A stretch of 64,000 nucleotides of DNA from JACVRM01 sp963755085 (GCA_963755085.1 CAVWIN010000025.1:83211-147210), one strand, 5' to 3'; numbered from the stretch's first letter, positions 7,916 through 17,199 are shown. Made by a program: numbers and translations. Notes: generated by a model from the sequence alone, not told the origin.

Positions 7916-10357
7916 CTAGCGAATCGTAAAGGCCCCGCTCAGCGTGGCCGTGTTGGGCAGCGACGGCCCGCCGCGGTTCTCGTCGTTCTTCGTCTCCTGG
8001 TAGTCGGCGACGCTGACGTGCACGCGGTGGCGCCCGGCGGCGAGCCCCGTGGTGGCGGCGACGACGACCCCGCTGGTCTTGGCGAACGCCGCGGTGACGT
8101 GACGGCCGTCCACCGTGACCGCGAGTGATGCCGGGTCGACACCGGAGCCGGTATCACTGGTGCCGATGCGCAGGAGCCCGCCGGCGGCGAGCTTCGGCGT
8201 CAGCAGCCGGACTGCCGGGGGCTTGAAGTCGTCGACCCAGAAACGGAACGTGAAGCGCCCGCCCGTGTCGAGTGACCGGCTGTCGAAGACGACGTCGTAC
8301 ATGCCGGCCGGCGGCGCGATCGCGCCCACCACGGGCGCCGGCGTGTCATAGCGCTTCGAATACGGGTTGATGTCGAGCGGAAGCCCGGCGACGCCGGTCA
8401 GCCGGTTCTCGTCGCCGGCATAGAGCAGGCGGGCCGTGACCGAGCTCCCGGGCGCGCGCGCGACGATCGCGACGCCCATGTTGGACGCCGCCCGCGCGAG
8501 CTTGATCCGGAAGACGTGCTCGGCCCCGTCCAGCTGCGTCGGGATGCCGAACCCCGCCGGATCGTCGGGATAGCGGTATGAGCTGATCCGCGACACGTGG
8601 CCGGCGTCGTTCCCCGTGTACGTACCCGGCCGCGTGAGCCGCGTGACCGGGAGCTTCGCCAGGACGGGCGTCTCGACGTGGGCCCAGTACGGCACTCGGC
8701 GCCGGAGGCCGTTCTGCGTCAGGACGACGAAGCCCTGCGCGTCGCCCTCGCTCGCGCCGGTGTGCACGGTGACGACGAGGCGCCCGGGGATCGTGGCCGT
8801 CGCCGGGACGGTGACGGTCGTCCCGGGCGGGCTGGTCTGCGCGTCGACCGTGGCCGACCACGTGCCGGCGCCGCCGCCCGCATCCGAGAGGACGAGGGTG
8901 CGCGCGGGCGTCTGGCCGGGGCGTACGAGGCCGAACGATAGGTTCGTCGGCGCCGTGAAGAGCAGCGGCTGGTCGGCGGCCGAGATATCGATGAGGCCGC
9001 CGCCCTCGCGCGTGACCGGCACCTCGACGGTGCTCTTGGCAGTGGCGTAGACGGGACTCCCCGTCGACGTCAGCGCCGACTTGACCTGCTCCACCGTCCA
9101 GTCGGGGTGGCGCTGCAGGAGCAGTGCAGCGGCGCCGGCGACGTGCGGGCTCGCCATGCTCGTCCCGTCGAGCGAGCCGAACTGCTTGTCGGGCAGCGAC
9201 GAGACGATGTCGCTCCCGGGGGCGGTCACGTCCGGCTTCAGCCGCAGTGACACCGGCGTCGGCCCCGCCGACGAGAACCAGCTGATCGCCGGGCGGCCAT
9301 GGCTCACGTCGGCCGCGGCGACCGAGATCGCCTTGGCGGCCGAGGACGGGGAGATGATCGAGCCGTGGCCGAAGTCGGCGAAGTCGTTGCCGGCCGCGGC
9401 GACCGGGACGACGCCGGCGTCGGCGGCCGCGTCGAGCGCGCGGGCGACCACGTCACGCCGCGGGTCGATCTCGACCTCTCCGAGCGACAGGTTGATCACG
9501 TCCATGCCGTCGGCGACTGCCGCCTCGATGCCGGCGACGACCTCGGGCGCGTTCCCGTTCAGCCCGTCCCCGAGATCGGGGCGCGAGTAGACCTTGTAGT
9601 TGCCGAGGTACGCGCGCGGCGCGATGCCCGACAGCGAGACGCCGCCGGGCGTGCGCGTCGCGTAGTCGCCCGCCGCGATGCCCGCGACGTGCGTCCCGTG
9701 CGACGAGAGGCCCGTCTCGAACGGCTCCCGCGCGGCGGCGGTCTTGAGCGACGGCGGCCAGAACGAGCGGGCGACGATCACCTTCCCGGTCGTGTAGGTC
9801 TTCTGCCCGCGCGGGTACCCGGCCGGCGCGACGAACCCCTGCGCGCTGAAGTACGGGTGCGACTGGTCGATGCCGTCGTCGATGATCCCGATCTTCACGC
9901 CCTGCCCCGCTGTGGCGAGGTCGGGACCCCAGATGAGCGGCGCCTTCACGGCCGTGACGTTGGCGGTGTCCTGCGCGACGAAGCGGCTGTTGCCGTCGAC
10001 GCGGACGACCCCGGGAATCCGGCGCAGACGGGCGACGTCTCGGACGGGGAGCACGACCGCGAGCCCGTCCAGCGTGACCGTGTATCGCCAGCGCACCTCG
10101 GCGCCCGGGATCGCCGTCCGGATCCGCTGCGCGACCCGCGCCTGCGCCTGCGCGAGGTCCCCGCGGTAGCCCCGGCTGAGCGGCGCAGAGAGATCGAGGC
10201 GTGCCGTCGGCTTCAGCACGCGGCTCGACGCGACCGCGCGCGCGAGCGGCGGCGGGCCGAGCTCGGCGATCACCTCGACCCGATTCGCGGCGCCCGCCGG
10301 CACGGCGGCGACCGCCGAGAACGCCGCGCAGACCGCGGCCGCAAGACCCCAACGCAT
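7916..10357 (-). CDS. Secreted subtilisin-like serine protease (S8)
   Basis: This protein of about 813 residues is an exported subtilase. A signal peptide (AAAVCAAFSAVAAVPAGAA) is followed by an I9-type propeptide, then the catalytic domain: Asp in IGIIDDGID, His in SHGTHVAGIAAG, the oxyanion Asn in AAAGND, and Ser in GTSMASPHVAGAAALL. About 400 further residues form beta-rich C-terminal domains of the kind seen in large actinobacterial subtilases. The downstream ATG (10357) is preferred to the one at 10366 because TACGAT lies seven bases before it and actually overlaps the upstream ATG. It probably degrades extracellular protein; no specific partner is visible. Confidence 0.92.
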   Translation of the reverse strand: MRWGLAAAVCAAFSAVAAVPAGAANRVEVIAELGPPPLARAVASSRVLKPTARLDLSAPLSRGYRGDLAQAQARVAQRIRTAIPGAEVRWRYTVTLDGLAVVLPVRDVARLRRIPGVVRVDGNSRFVAQDTANVTAVKAPLIWGPDLATAGQGVKIGIIDDGIDQSHPYFSAQGFVAPAGYPRGQKTYTTGKVIVARSFWPPSLKTAAAREPFETGLSSHGTHVAGIAAGDYATRTPGGVSLSGIAPRAYLGNYKVYSRPDLGDGLNGNAPEVVAGIEAAVADGMDVINLSLGEVEIDPRRDVVARALDAAADAGVVPVAAAGNDFADFGHGSIISPSSAAKAISVAAADVSHGRPAISWFSSAGPTPVSLRLKPDVTAPGSDIVSSLPDKQFGSLDGTSMASPHVAGAAALLLQRHPDWTVEQVKSALTSTGSPVYATAKSTVEVPVTREGGGLIDISAADQPLLFTAPTNLSFGLVRPGQTPARTLVLSDAGGGAGTWSATVDAQTSPPGTTVTVPATATIPGRLVVTVHTGASEGDAQGFVVLTQNGLRRRVPYWAHVETPVLAKLPVTRLTRPGTYTGNDAGHVSRISSYRYPDDPAGFGIPTQLDGAEHVFRIKLARAASNMGVAIVARAPGSSVTARLLYAGDENRLTGVAGLPLDINPYSKRYDTPAPVVGAIAPPAGMYDVVFDSRSLDTGGRFTFRFWVDDFKPPAVRLLTPKLAAGGLLRIGTSDTGSGVDPASLAVTVDGRHVTAAFAKTSGVVVAATTGLAAGRHRVHVSVADYQETKNDENRGGPSLPNTATLSGAFTIR

Positions 10358-10405
10358 ATGCGCCATCGTAGGGTTAGACGTCGGATTGCGGCTTCCGGTC
10401 GGGGC

Positions 10406-10411
10406 TACAAT
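10406..10411 (+). promoter_or_regulatory. -10 element of tRNA-Leu
   Basis: TACAAT ends 11 bases before the mature 5' end of tRNA-Leu, matching the hexamer of the other two tRNA genes. Confidence 0.6.
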
Positions 10412-10422
10412 GCCCCCGCCGC

Positions 10423-10506
10423 GCGGATGTGGCGGAATTGGTAGACGCGCACGGTTCAGGTCCGTGTGCCCTTAGGGGCGTGGAGGTTCAAGTCCTCTCA
10501 TCCGCA
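10423..10506 (+). tRNA. tRNA-Leu(CAG)
   Basis: This is an 84-base class II tRNA. The acceptor stem GCGGATG pairs with CATCCGC and A is the discriminator. The anticodon stem CACGG/CCGTG encloses a loop with CAG at 10457-10459. A long variable arm (TGCCCTTAGGGGCG) is typical of tRNA-Leu, and the T loop is GGTTCAAGTCC. CCA is not encoded. Confidence 0.95.
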
Positions 10507-10538
10507 CTGTCGTAACGCCCCGGTGCTATTCGTCTCTC

Positions 10539-13226
10539 GTGGCGCCGGAAAGCATCTTCGGCCGTGAGGCGGAGCTTACGGCCATCGCCGACCTGCTGGC
10601 GAAGCCCCCTGCGGCGGTAGTCATCGAGGGCGAGCCGGGGATCGGCAAGACGACCGTCTGGGAGGCCGGAGTCGCCGCCGCCGGCGGCCGCGTCCTGTCC
10701 TGTCGCGCGGCCGGGGCCGAGGTTCAGCTCTCCTTTGCCGCGCTCGGCGACCTGCTCGCGCCGGCTCTTGGCGACTTGCTGCCGGGGCTGCCGCCGCCGC
10801 GGCGCCGCGCGCTCGAGGTCGCGCTCCTGCTCGAGGACCCGGACGGGCCGCCGCCCGAGCGGCGCGCGGTCGGGCTGGCCGTCTTCGACTGCCTGCGCCT
10901 CCTGGCCGAGTCCGGCCCGGTGCTCGTGGCCGTCGACGACGCCCACTGGCTCGATGACGAGACCGCCCACGCGCTGACCTTCGCTCTCCGCCGACTCGAC
11001 GAGGAGCCCGTCATGGTCCTGGCCGCCGTTCGCGCCGGCGAGGCCCCGGCGTTCACCGCCGAGCACACCAGCATCGGCCTCGGGCCCCTCGACTCGGCCG
11101 CCCTGCACCGGCTCGTCCGCGACCGCCTCGGCATCGCGCTGCCGCGCCCGCTGCTCACGCGCGTCCACGAGACGAGCGGCGGCAACCCGTTCTACGCCCT
11201 CGAGCTCGCGCGCGCCCTGGGTGACCGGTCGAGCCTGGACGCGGGCGAGCGGCTGCCGCTCTCGGCGAGCCTGCAGGCGCTGCTCGCGGCGCGCCTGGAC
11301 GACCTGCCGGGCGAGACACAAACGGCGCTGCTCGCCGCTGCCTTGCTCGCACAGCCGACGGTCGCGGCGATCGGCCGGCGGGAGGCGCTCGGGGCCGCCG
11401 CCGCGGAGGGCGTCATCACGCTCGACGGCGACCGCGTCGCCTTCGCCAACCCGCTCGTCGCCGCCGCGGTCGAGGCGCGGGCCGAGCCGGACGAGCGCCG
11501 TGCGATGCATCGGGAGCTCGCCGTGGTCGCCGGCGACGCCGAGACGCGGGCACGCCACCGGGCGCTCGGCGCCACAGGCCCGGACGAGGGCGTCGCCGTC
11601 GAGCTCGACGGCGCCGCGCTGACGGCGCTGGCCCGGGGCGCGCCGGAGGCCGGCGCCGAGCTGCTGGCGCTCGCCGCGCAGCTCACACCGCCGGCTCGGG
11701 CCGAGGAGCGCCGCCTGCGGCTGCTGCAGGCTGCGGACGCGTACGTGACCGCCGGAGCGCTCGCGGACGCGCGGGCGATCCTCGACGGCCTGCTGGCGGA
11801 GCTCGGGGCGGGGGAGGAGCGGGCCGCCGTGCTCCTGCGGCTCGGCACGCTCGCCGAGGACCTCGCCCAGGCGCAGCCGCTGCTCGAGCGCGCACGCCGC
11901 GAAGCGTCGGACGACGGGCTGCTCGCGGGCATCCACCTCGCGCTCGGCAGCGCATGGCCGCTGCACGGCATCGAGCATGCGCTCGCCAACGGCAGGACAG
12001 CGCTGCGCCATGCGGAGCGCTCGGGCGACGACGCCCTGGTCGTCCACGTGCTCGCCCGGCTCGCGCTCTGGATGCTCTGGGCCGGGCGGAGCCCCGCGAA
12101 GCCGCTCGAGCGGGCGCTCGTCCACGGGCGCCGCCCGGGCGAGTTCCCGGACGACAGCCCGGTGTTCGCGCTCGGTCTGTGGCAGCTCTACCAGGGCGAC
12201 CTCGACGACGCCCGCGAGGCGTTTCAGGGGCTGGCCGACCGCGCGGCCGACGCGGGCGACGACGTCGACTGGCTCGCCCTCCGCGGCCGCCTCGCCGAGG
12301 TCGAGCTGCGCGCCGGCCGGTGGCAGGAGGCGCTCGCGCACGCCGACGCGGCGTACGAGCTTGCCGAGCAGCTTGGCCTCAATGTCGACGGCGGGCTGAG
12401 CGCCTACTGGAAGTCGCTCGTGGAGGCGCACATCGGCAACGCCGACGACGCGCGTGCGGCCGCAGCGGCAGGCGCGACCGTGGCGCGGGAGGCGACCGAG
12501 GAGAACACCCTCGTCATGAGCCTCGGCGCCGTGGGGTTCCTCGATCTGTCGCTGGGCGACGACAAGCGGGCGCTCGCGAACCTGCGGCCTCTGCTCGACT
12601 GGCTGATGCCGAGGCAGCTCGCGCTCGCGACCCATCCGCTGGGGCCGTATGCGATCGAGGCGCTCGTCGGCGTGGGTGAGCTGGACGAGGCGAACGAGCT
12701 CATCGACCAGTTCCGGCGCGAAGCCCGGCGCATCCAGAGCCCGTGGGCATTCGCCGTCGCTGCGCGGCTGCGCGGGACGGCTCTGGCCGGCGCCGGCGAG
12801 CTCGATGCGGCGGCCCGTGTGCTCGAAGCCGCTGTCGCCCGCCACCGGGACTGGCCGTTCGAGCGCGCGCGCACGCAGTTCGAGCTGGGCCGGGTGCGGC
12901 GGCGGCGCAAGGAGAAGGCGGCTGCGCGCACCGCGCTCGAGGGCGCGATCGAGGTGTTCGACACGCTCCCCGCCGCCGTGTGGGCGGGGCGCGGACGGGC
13001 CGAGCTAGACCGGCTGGGCCTCCGGCGAGGCACATCGGACGAGCTCACCGCCACCGAGCGGCGCGTCGCCCTGCTCGCCGCCAGCGGCCTGAAGAACCAC
13101 GAGGTCGCTGCCCGGCTCTTCGTCAGCCCGAAGACCGTGGAGGCGAACCTCGCCCGGGCCTATCGGAAGCTCGGGATCCGCTCCCGGGCGGAGCTCGGCG
13201 CGCGGCTCGCCGGAGATCAAACGTAG
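10539..13226 (+). CDS. LuxR-family AAA-ATPase transcriptional regulator (LAL type)
   Basis: This 895-residue regulator has an N-terminal ATPase module (Walker A GEPGIGKTT near residue 32, Walker B VLVAVDDAHWLDD near residue 130). A long alpha-helical TPR-like middle follows, ending in a LuxR/GerE helix-turn-helix (LTATERRVALLAASGLKNHEVAARLF, about residues 833-858). Large ATP-binding LuxR regulators activate transcription on sensing a ligand or protein partner; here the inducer is unknown. It lies 47 bp before two peptide-type ABC permease genes on the same strand, which are reasonable candidate targets. The GTG start begins the conserved IFGRE motif. Confidence 0.92.
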   Translation: MAPESIFGREAELTAIADLLAKPPAAVVIEGEPGIGKTTVWEAGVAAAGGRVLSCRAAGAEVQLSFAALGDLLAPALGDLLPGLPPPRRRALEVALLLEDPDGPPPERRAVGLAVFDCLRLLAESGPVLVAVDDAHWLDDETAHALTFALRRLDEEPVMVLAAVRAGEAPAFTAEHTSIGLGPLDSAALHRLVRDRLGIALPRPLLTRVHETSGGNPFYALELARALGDRSSLDAGERLPLSASLQALLAARLDDLPGETQTALLAAALLAQPTVAAIGRREALGAAAAEGVITLDGDRVAFANPLVAAAVEARAEPDERRAMHRELAVVAGDAETRARHRALGATGPDEGVAVELDGAALTALARGAPEAGAELLALAAQLTPPARAEERRLRLLQAADAYVTAGALADARAILDGLLAELGAGEERAAVLLRLGTLAEDLAQAQPLLERARREASDDGLLAGIHLALGSAWPLHGIEHALANGRTALRHAERSGDDALVVHVLARLALWMLWAGRSPAKPLERALVHGRRPGEFPDDSPVFALGLWQLYQGDLDDAREAFQGLADRAADAGDDVDWLALRGRLAEVELRAGRWQEALAHADAAYELAEQLGLNVDGGLSAYWKSLVEAHIGNADDARAAAAAGATVAREATEENTLVMSLGAVGFLDLSLGDDKRALANLRPLLDWLMPRQLALATHPLGPYAIEALVGVGELDEANELIDQFRREARRIQSPWAFAVAARLRGTALAGAGELDAAARVLEAAVARHRDWPFERARTQFELGRVRRRRKEKAAARTALEGAIEVFDTLPAAVWAGRGRAELDRLGLRRGTSDELTATERRVALLAASGLKNHEVAARLFVSPKTVEANLARAYRKLGIRSRAELGARLAGDQT

Positions 13227-13273
13227 GGAAACGCCCGATTCGTCGAGGGCCCCTGCCCTCATACCGTGGGGGC

Positions 13274-14341
13274 ATGGACGAGACCAAAGACGTCATCTCA
13301 TCGGGCGCCGGCCTGGCCGCGGTGCTGCCGGCCGAAGGCAGCCTCGATGTTGCCGAGCCGGATGCCGTAGTTGCCCGCGGTTACTGGGAGCAGGTCTGGC
13401 GGCGTTTCCGGCGGGACAAGGTGGCGCTCGCCGGCGGGGTCTTCATCATCTTTCTCTTCATCGCCGCCTACATCGGTGCGCCGATCGCGGCGCACATCCT
13501 CGGGCACGGTCCCGACGACCAGTTCGCCGGTGCGCTCGATCCGAAGACGCTGCTGCCGGTCGGCCCCTGGACGCACGTCTCGACCATCCCGTACGTCGGC
13601 GCGCCCGGCCACTACGCGGACACGCTGTTCGTGCTCGGCGGTGACGGCCAGCTGGGCCGCGACGAGTTCCTGCGCATGCTCTACGGCGCGCAGACGTCGC
13701 TCGAGGTGGCGATCGGCGCGACCGTCCTGAGCATGGTCGTGGGCGTGATCATGGGCGCGATGGCCGGCTACTACGGCGGCGTCACCGACACGATCGTCTC
13801 CCGGCTGACCGAGATCGTGATGGCCTTCCCGATCCTGCTCTTCATCATCGCCCTGGCCAGCACCGCCGGCGACCGGCTCAACTCGATCACGGTGGGCGGG
13901 CTCTTCGGGCCGGGGGTGGTGACGCTCGTTTTGGTGCTCGGTTTCTTCGGCTGGTACTACCCGGCGCGCATCGTGCGCGCCCAGGTGCTCTCCCTGCGCG
14001 AGAAGGAGTTCATCGAGGCGGCCCGCATGGTCGGCGCGAACGACCTGCGGATCATTCGCTCCCATCTGCTGCCGCACCTGGTGGCGCCGATCATCGTGCT
14101 GTCGACGATCACGGTGGCGCAGTTCATCCTGGCCGAGGCCGGCCTCTCGTTCCTCGGCATCGGCATCCAGGACCCGACGCCGAGCTGGGGCAAGCTGCTT
14201 TCGGTCGGGCCGGACTACTACCTGACGCAGCCGTGGCTGATGGTCTGGCCCGGCCTCGCCGTGCTGCTCGCAACCCTCGCGTTCAACCTCCTGGGCGACG
14301 GGCTCCGCGACGCCTTCGACCCCCGCGGCAGCCGCTCGTGA
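13274..14341 (+). CDS. Peptide/nickel-type ABC transporter permease (DppC-like)
   Basis: This 355-residue inner-membrane permease belongs to the OppC/DppC group. The N-terminal cytoplasmic stretch YWEQVWRRFRRDKVAL precedes the first transmembrane helix. A large extracytoplasmic loop follows, then five more helices. The EAA loop that docks the ATPase reads EAARMVGANDLRIIRSHLLPHL. ATG 13274 lies six bases after TACCGT (13262-13267). It overlaps the DppB-like gene by 4 bp. The ATPase and substrate-binding subunits needed for a working importer are not in this window, so the pair must be completed from elsewhere or is orphaned. Confidence 0.92.
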   Translation: MDETKDVISSGAGLAAVLPAEGSLDVAEPDAVVARGYWEQVWRRFRRDKVALAGGVFIIFLFIAAYIGAPIAAHILGHGPDDQFAGALDPKTLLPVGPWTHVSTIPYVGAPGHYADTLFVLGGDGQLGRDEFLRMLYGAQTSLEVAIGATVLSMVVGVIMGAMAGYYGGVTDTIVSRLTEIVMAFPILLFIIALASTAGDRLNSITVGGLFGPGVVTLVLVLGFFGWYYPARIVRAQVLSLREKEFIEAARMVGANDLRIIRSHLLPHLVAPIIVLSTITVAQFILAEAGLSFLGIGIQDPTPSWGKLLSVGPDYYLTQPWLMVWPGLAVLLATLAFNLLGDGLRDAFDPRGSRS

Positions 14342-15306
14342 TCCGCTACATGATCCGACGCCTGCTGTGGGCGTGCGTGCTGTTCATCGCGGTCACGATC
14401 GTCAGCTACGTCCTCTTCTACATCATCCCCGCGAACCCGGCGAAGCAGGCCTGCGGGCAGGCGTGCAACGCGGATCAGGTGGCGCGCGTGGCCCACAACC
14501 TCGGGCTCGATCGGCCGATCTGGTACCAGTACTGGCACTTCTTCGACCAGCTGGTCTTCCACTTCAGCCTCGGCCGGTCGTACTTCAACCGCGAGAGCGT
14601 GAACCAGATCGTCGGCGACGCGGCGCCCGTGACGGCCTCGCTGGTGTTCGGCGGGGCGATCGTGTGGATGCTGATCGCGCTGCCGATCGGCGTGCTCTCG
14701 GCGCTGCGGCCGCGCTCGATCATGGACCGCGCGTCGATGACGTTCGTGCTGATCGGGATCTCGGCGCACCCGATCTGGATCGGCCTGATCTTCGCCTACT
14801 TCTTCGGCTACAAGTGGGGCATCACCCCGATCACGGGGTACGCGGACTTCATCAACCCGCCGCCGGGGCAGCCAGGAGGGCCCGTGCAATGGGCCTACCA
14901 CATGATCTTGCCCTGGATGACCTTCGCGATCCTGTTCGCGGCGTTGTACGTGCGGATGATCCGAGCGAACGTGCTGGACACGATGAACGAGGACTACGTG
15001 AGGACCGCGCGCGCCAAGGGCGCGCCGGAGCAGGTCGTGCTGCGCTCCCACATCCTGCGTAACGCGCTGCTGCCGATCGTGACCATGCTGGGCATGGACA
15101 TCGGCCTGGCGCTGGGCGGTGCGGTGTTCACGGAGACGGTGTACAGCCTGCCGGGATTGGGCAATACGGCGGTGCGAGCGTTGTTCAACTACGACACGCC
15201 CACGGTGCAGGGGATCATCGTCTTCGCCACCATGGCGATCATCATCTTCAACCTCATCGTCGACCTGCTCTACGCGTTCATCGATCCACGTATCCGGCTG
15301 ACCTGA
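14338..15306 (+). CDS. Peptide/nickel-type ABC transporter permease (DppB-like)
   Basis: This 322-residue permease of the OppB/DppB group has six predicted membrane helices. It has the N-terminal IRYMIRRLLWACVLFI helix, the GRSYFNRESV segment, the EAA-like loop around VRTARAKGAP, and the family C-terminus LIVDLLYAFIDPRIRL. GTG 14338 overlaps the preceding stop (GTGA), so the two permeases are translationally coupled. The C-then-B order is the reverse of the classical opp/dpp order. Its stop codon begins a perfect 12-bp inverted repeat that also contains the stop of the convergent bcp gene. Confidence 0.92.
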   Translation: MIRYMIRRLLWACVLFIAVTIVSYVLFYIIPANPAKQACGQACNADQVARVAHNLGLDRPIWYQYWHFFDQLVFHFSLGRSYFNRESVNQIVGDAAPVTASLVFGGAIVWMLIALPIGVLSALRPRSIMDRASMTFVLIGISAHPIWIGLIFAYFFGYKWGITPITGYADFINPPPGQPGGPVQWAYHMILPWMTFAILFAALYVRMIRANVLDTMNEDYVRTARAKGAPEQVVLRSHILRNALLPIVTMLGMDIGLALGGAVFTETVYSLPGLGNTAVRALFNYDTPTVQGIIVFATMAIIIFNLIVDLLYAFIDPRIRLT

Positions 15307-15331
15307 GTTAGTGGCTCTCAGCCACTAACTC
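15305..15331. terminator. Perfect inverted repeat between convergent stops
   Basis: GAGTTAGTGGCT (15305-15316) and AGCCACTAACTC (15320-15331) form a 12-bp perfect stem with a three-base loop. It overlaps the stop codons of both convergent genes, so it probably ends transcription from both sides even though there is no T-tract. A close relative of its core occurs at 30953-30970. Confidence 0.65.
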
Positions 15332-15795
15332 GCCAGCGCCGCGAGCACCTTCTCGGAGTTGCCCTGCGCGCGGACGTTGGGCATCGCCGTCGCGATGTTG
15401 CCGTCCGGGGCGATCACGAACGTCGAGCGGATGACGCCGGTGTACGTCTTGCCGTAGCGGTTCTTCTCGCCCCAGGCGCCGTAGAGTTCGGCGACGCGGT
15501 GGTCGGGGTCCGCGAGCAGCGTGAACGGCAGCTCGTACTTCTGCCGGAAGCGGACGTGCGAGTCGACGTCGTCGGGGCTGACCCCGAGGACGACGGCGCC
15601 GCGCCGCTGGTACTCCTCCCAGTCGTCGCGGAAGCCACACGCCTGTGCCGTGCAGCCGGGGGTGTCGTCTTTGGGGTAAAAATACAGTATGACCGGTTTG
15701 CCCCTGAAGGAGGACAACGTGACCGCCTCTCCCGTATCCGACGTGAGTGTGAAGTCCGGAGCCGGATCTCCCTCTGCAACCAAGCGAGCCTCCAT
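15325..15795 (-). CDS. bcp: Thioredoxin-dependent peroxiredoxin (BCP/PrxQ type)
   Basis: This 156-residue peroxidase reduces H2O2 and organic hydroperoxides in the cytoplasm using thioredoxin. The PrxQ signature is complete: GDPAPDFTL, then YFYPKDDTPGCT with the peroxidatic cysteine, and ACGFRD with the resolving cysteine five residues later. Length is normal. The first residues (MEAR) are atypical. The first about 75 bp of the gene run antisense to the 5' end of a serine recombinase. Upstream of ATG 15795 there is neither a Shine-Dalgarno nor the TANNNT element seen at other genes. I infer that an integration event replaced its promoter. Confidence 0.92.
   Translation of the reverse strand: MEARLVAEGDPAPDFTLTSDTGEAVTLSSFRGKPVILYFYPKDDTPGCTAQACGFRDDWEEYQRRGAVVLGVSPDDVDSHVRFRQKYELPFTLLADPDHRVAELYGAWGEKNRYGKTYTGVIRSTFVIAPDGNIATAMPNVRAQGNSEKVLAALAS
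15707..15713 (+). promoter_or_regulatory. Shine-Dalgarno of the recombinase, antisense within bcp
   Basis: AAGGAGG is a perfect ribosome-binding site five bases before GTG 15719. On the other strand the same bases encode the Ser-Ser-Phe of the conserved bcp segment, so the recombinase may borrow its translation start from host coding sequence. TACAGT at 15683-15688 is a possible -10. Confidence 0.5.
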
Positions 15796-17134
15796 TCGTC
15801 GAGCCGTCGGCGTCGTGCGCGTCAGCCGCGTCGGCGACCGTAGCGGCGAGCAGTTCGTGAGTCCGTCCGAGCAGGCTAATCGCATCGCCCAAGCCTGCGA
15901 GCGCGACGGCCTCCAACTGCTCGAAACGATCCAGGAGCCCAACGTGTCCGGCGGCACCCCACTCCCACGCCGCGCCGGGCTGCGCCACGCCGTTGAAATG
16001 ATCGAGGCCCACCAGGCCGACGTCATCGTGATCGCGTTCTTCGACCGGCTCGTCCGCAGCCTCGCCGTCCAACGCGAGATCGTCGAGCGTGTCGAGGCCG
16101 CCGGCGGCGCCATCCTCGCCGTCGATGTCGGCGAGATCCGCGAGGACACCGCCAGCCGATGGCTGTCGAGCACGATGTTGGGGATGGTCGCCGAGTACCA
16201 CAGGCGCGTCACCTCCGAGCGGACGCAGGACGCCAAGCGCCGCGCGATCGCCCGTGGTGTCCCGACGTACCCGAACATCGTTCCCGGATACCGACAGCGC
16301 TCCGACAGGACACTCGAACCACACCCCGACGAAGCCGCGGCCGTCGCCGACGCGTTCCGGCTGCGCGCAGGAGGCGCCACCGTCATGGAAGTACGCGACC
16401 ACCTGCGCGCCCACGGCATCGACCGCACCTTCCACGGCACACAGTCGCTGCTCACGTCCAGGGTCGTGCTCGGCGAGCTCCGGTTCGGCGAGATGGTGAA
16501 CACCGACTCGCACCCGGCGATCATCGATGCGGCAACGTGGGGGAGAGTCCAGAAGATGCGCCTACCGCGCGGCCGCCGGCCGAAATGCGAGCGGCTGCTC
16601 GCCCGCCTCGGCGTCCTGCGCTGCGCGACCTGCGGCGGTCGCATGGTCATCGGGAGCACCGATCAGAACGGCAAGCGCCACTACTTCTACCGCTGCTCGC
16701 CCGTGTCCGACTGTCCGTGTCGCGTCACGATCAGCGCCGACCTCGCCGAGCAGGTCGTCGTGGAGGCGGTGCAGGAACTCGTCGCCGGGATCCACGGCAG
16801 CGCCACCGTCGAGGTCGGCGCCGAGGACGCCGAGCGCGACCTCGACCGCTGCGAGCAGGAACTCGTCGCCGCGGTGCGCGCGTTCTCCGGGTTGGAGGAC
16901 GTCGACGCGGCCCGTCAGCGGCTGCTCGACCTGCGCGAGCAGCGCGACCGAGCACGAGAGCGGCTCGCCGAGCTACAGGCGGCGGCGGGTCCGGCGGTGA
17001 CCGTTACCGCGGGCGACTGGAGCCTCCTCACCCTCGACGAGCAGCGCGCCCTCATCCGCGCCGTCATCGACAGCGTCACTGTCGCACCCGGACGCGGACG
17101 CGACCGGCTCGCCGTCCATCCGCGCGGCCAGTAG
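15719..17134 (+). CDS. Large serine recombinase (integrase)
   Basis: This protein of about 471 residues is a large serine site-specific recombinase. The resolvase domain has beta-1 AVGVVRVSR with the catalytic serine, then FDRLVRSLAVQ and SRWLSSTMLGMVAEYHRR. A recombinase domain and a zinc ribbon (LRCATCGGRM ... YRCSPVSDCPC) follow, with a coiled-coil region near the C-terminus. GTG 15719 is chosen because a perfect AAGGAGG (15707-15713) lies five bases upstream. That ribosome-binding site and the first about 25 codons lie antisense within bcp. Such enzymes integrate phages or islands by recombining attP with attB, and the overlap suggests bcp supplied attB. Confidence 0.9.
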   Translation: MTASPVSDVSVKSGAGSPSATKRASIRRAVGVVRVSRVGDRSGEQFVSPSEQANRIAQACERDGLQLLETIQEPNVSGGTPLPRRAGLRHAVEMIEAHQADVIVIAFFDRLVRSLAVQREIVERVEAAGGAILAVDVGEIREDTASRWLSSTMLGMVAEYHRRVTSERTQDAKRRAIARGVPTYPNIVPGYRQRSDRTLEPHPDEAAAVADAFRLRAGGATVMEVRDHLRAHGIDRTFHGTQSLLTSRVVLGELRFGEMVNTDSHPAIIDAATWGRVQKMRLPRGRRPKCERLLARLGVLRCATCGGRMVIGSTDQNGKRHYFYRCSPVSDCPCRVTISADLAEQVVVEAVQELVAGIHGSATVEVGAEDAERDLDRCEQELVAAVRAFSGLEDVDAARQRLLDLREQRDRARERLAELQAAAGPAVTVTAGDWSLLTLDEQRALIRAVIDSVTVAPGRGRDRLAVHPRGQ

Positions 17135-17199
17135 CCGGCGCGCCGCGCCATCGAGGATGCGCTGGACATCAGCGGCGACGGACGACGGCAGCGGGTCGC

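Noticed and set aside
10488..12845. 785-codon open frame antisense to the LuxR-type regulator
   Set aside because: No domain-like pattern; repeated R/A/G/Q-rich text that mirrors the real gene's codon bias.
15796..16659. Upstream extension of bcp to about 444 residues
   Set aside because: The added part is antisense to the recombinase resolvase domain and has no peroxiredoxin character; family length is about 155.
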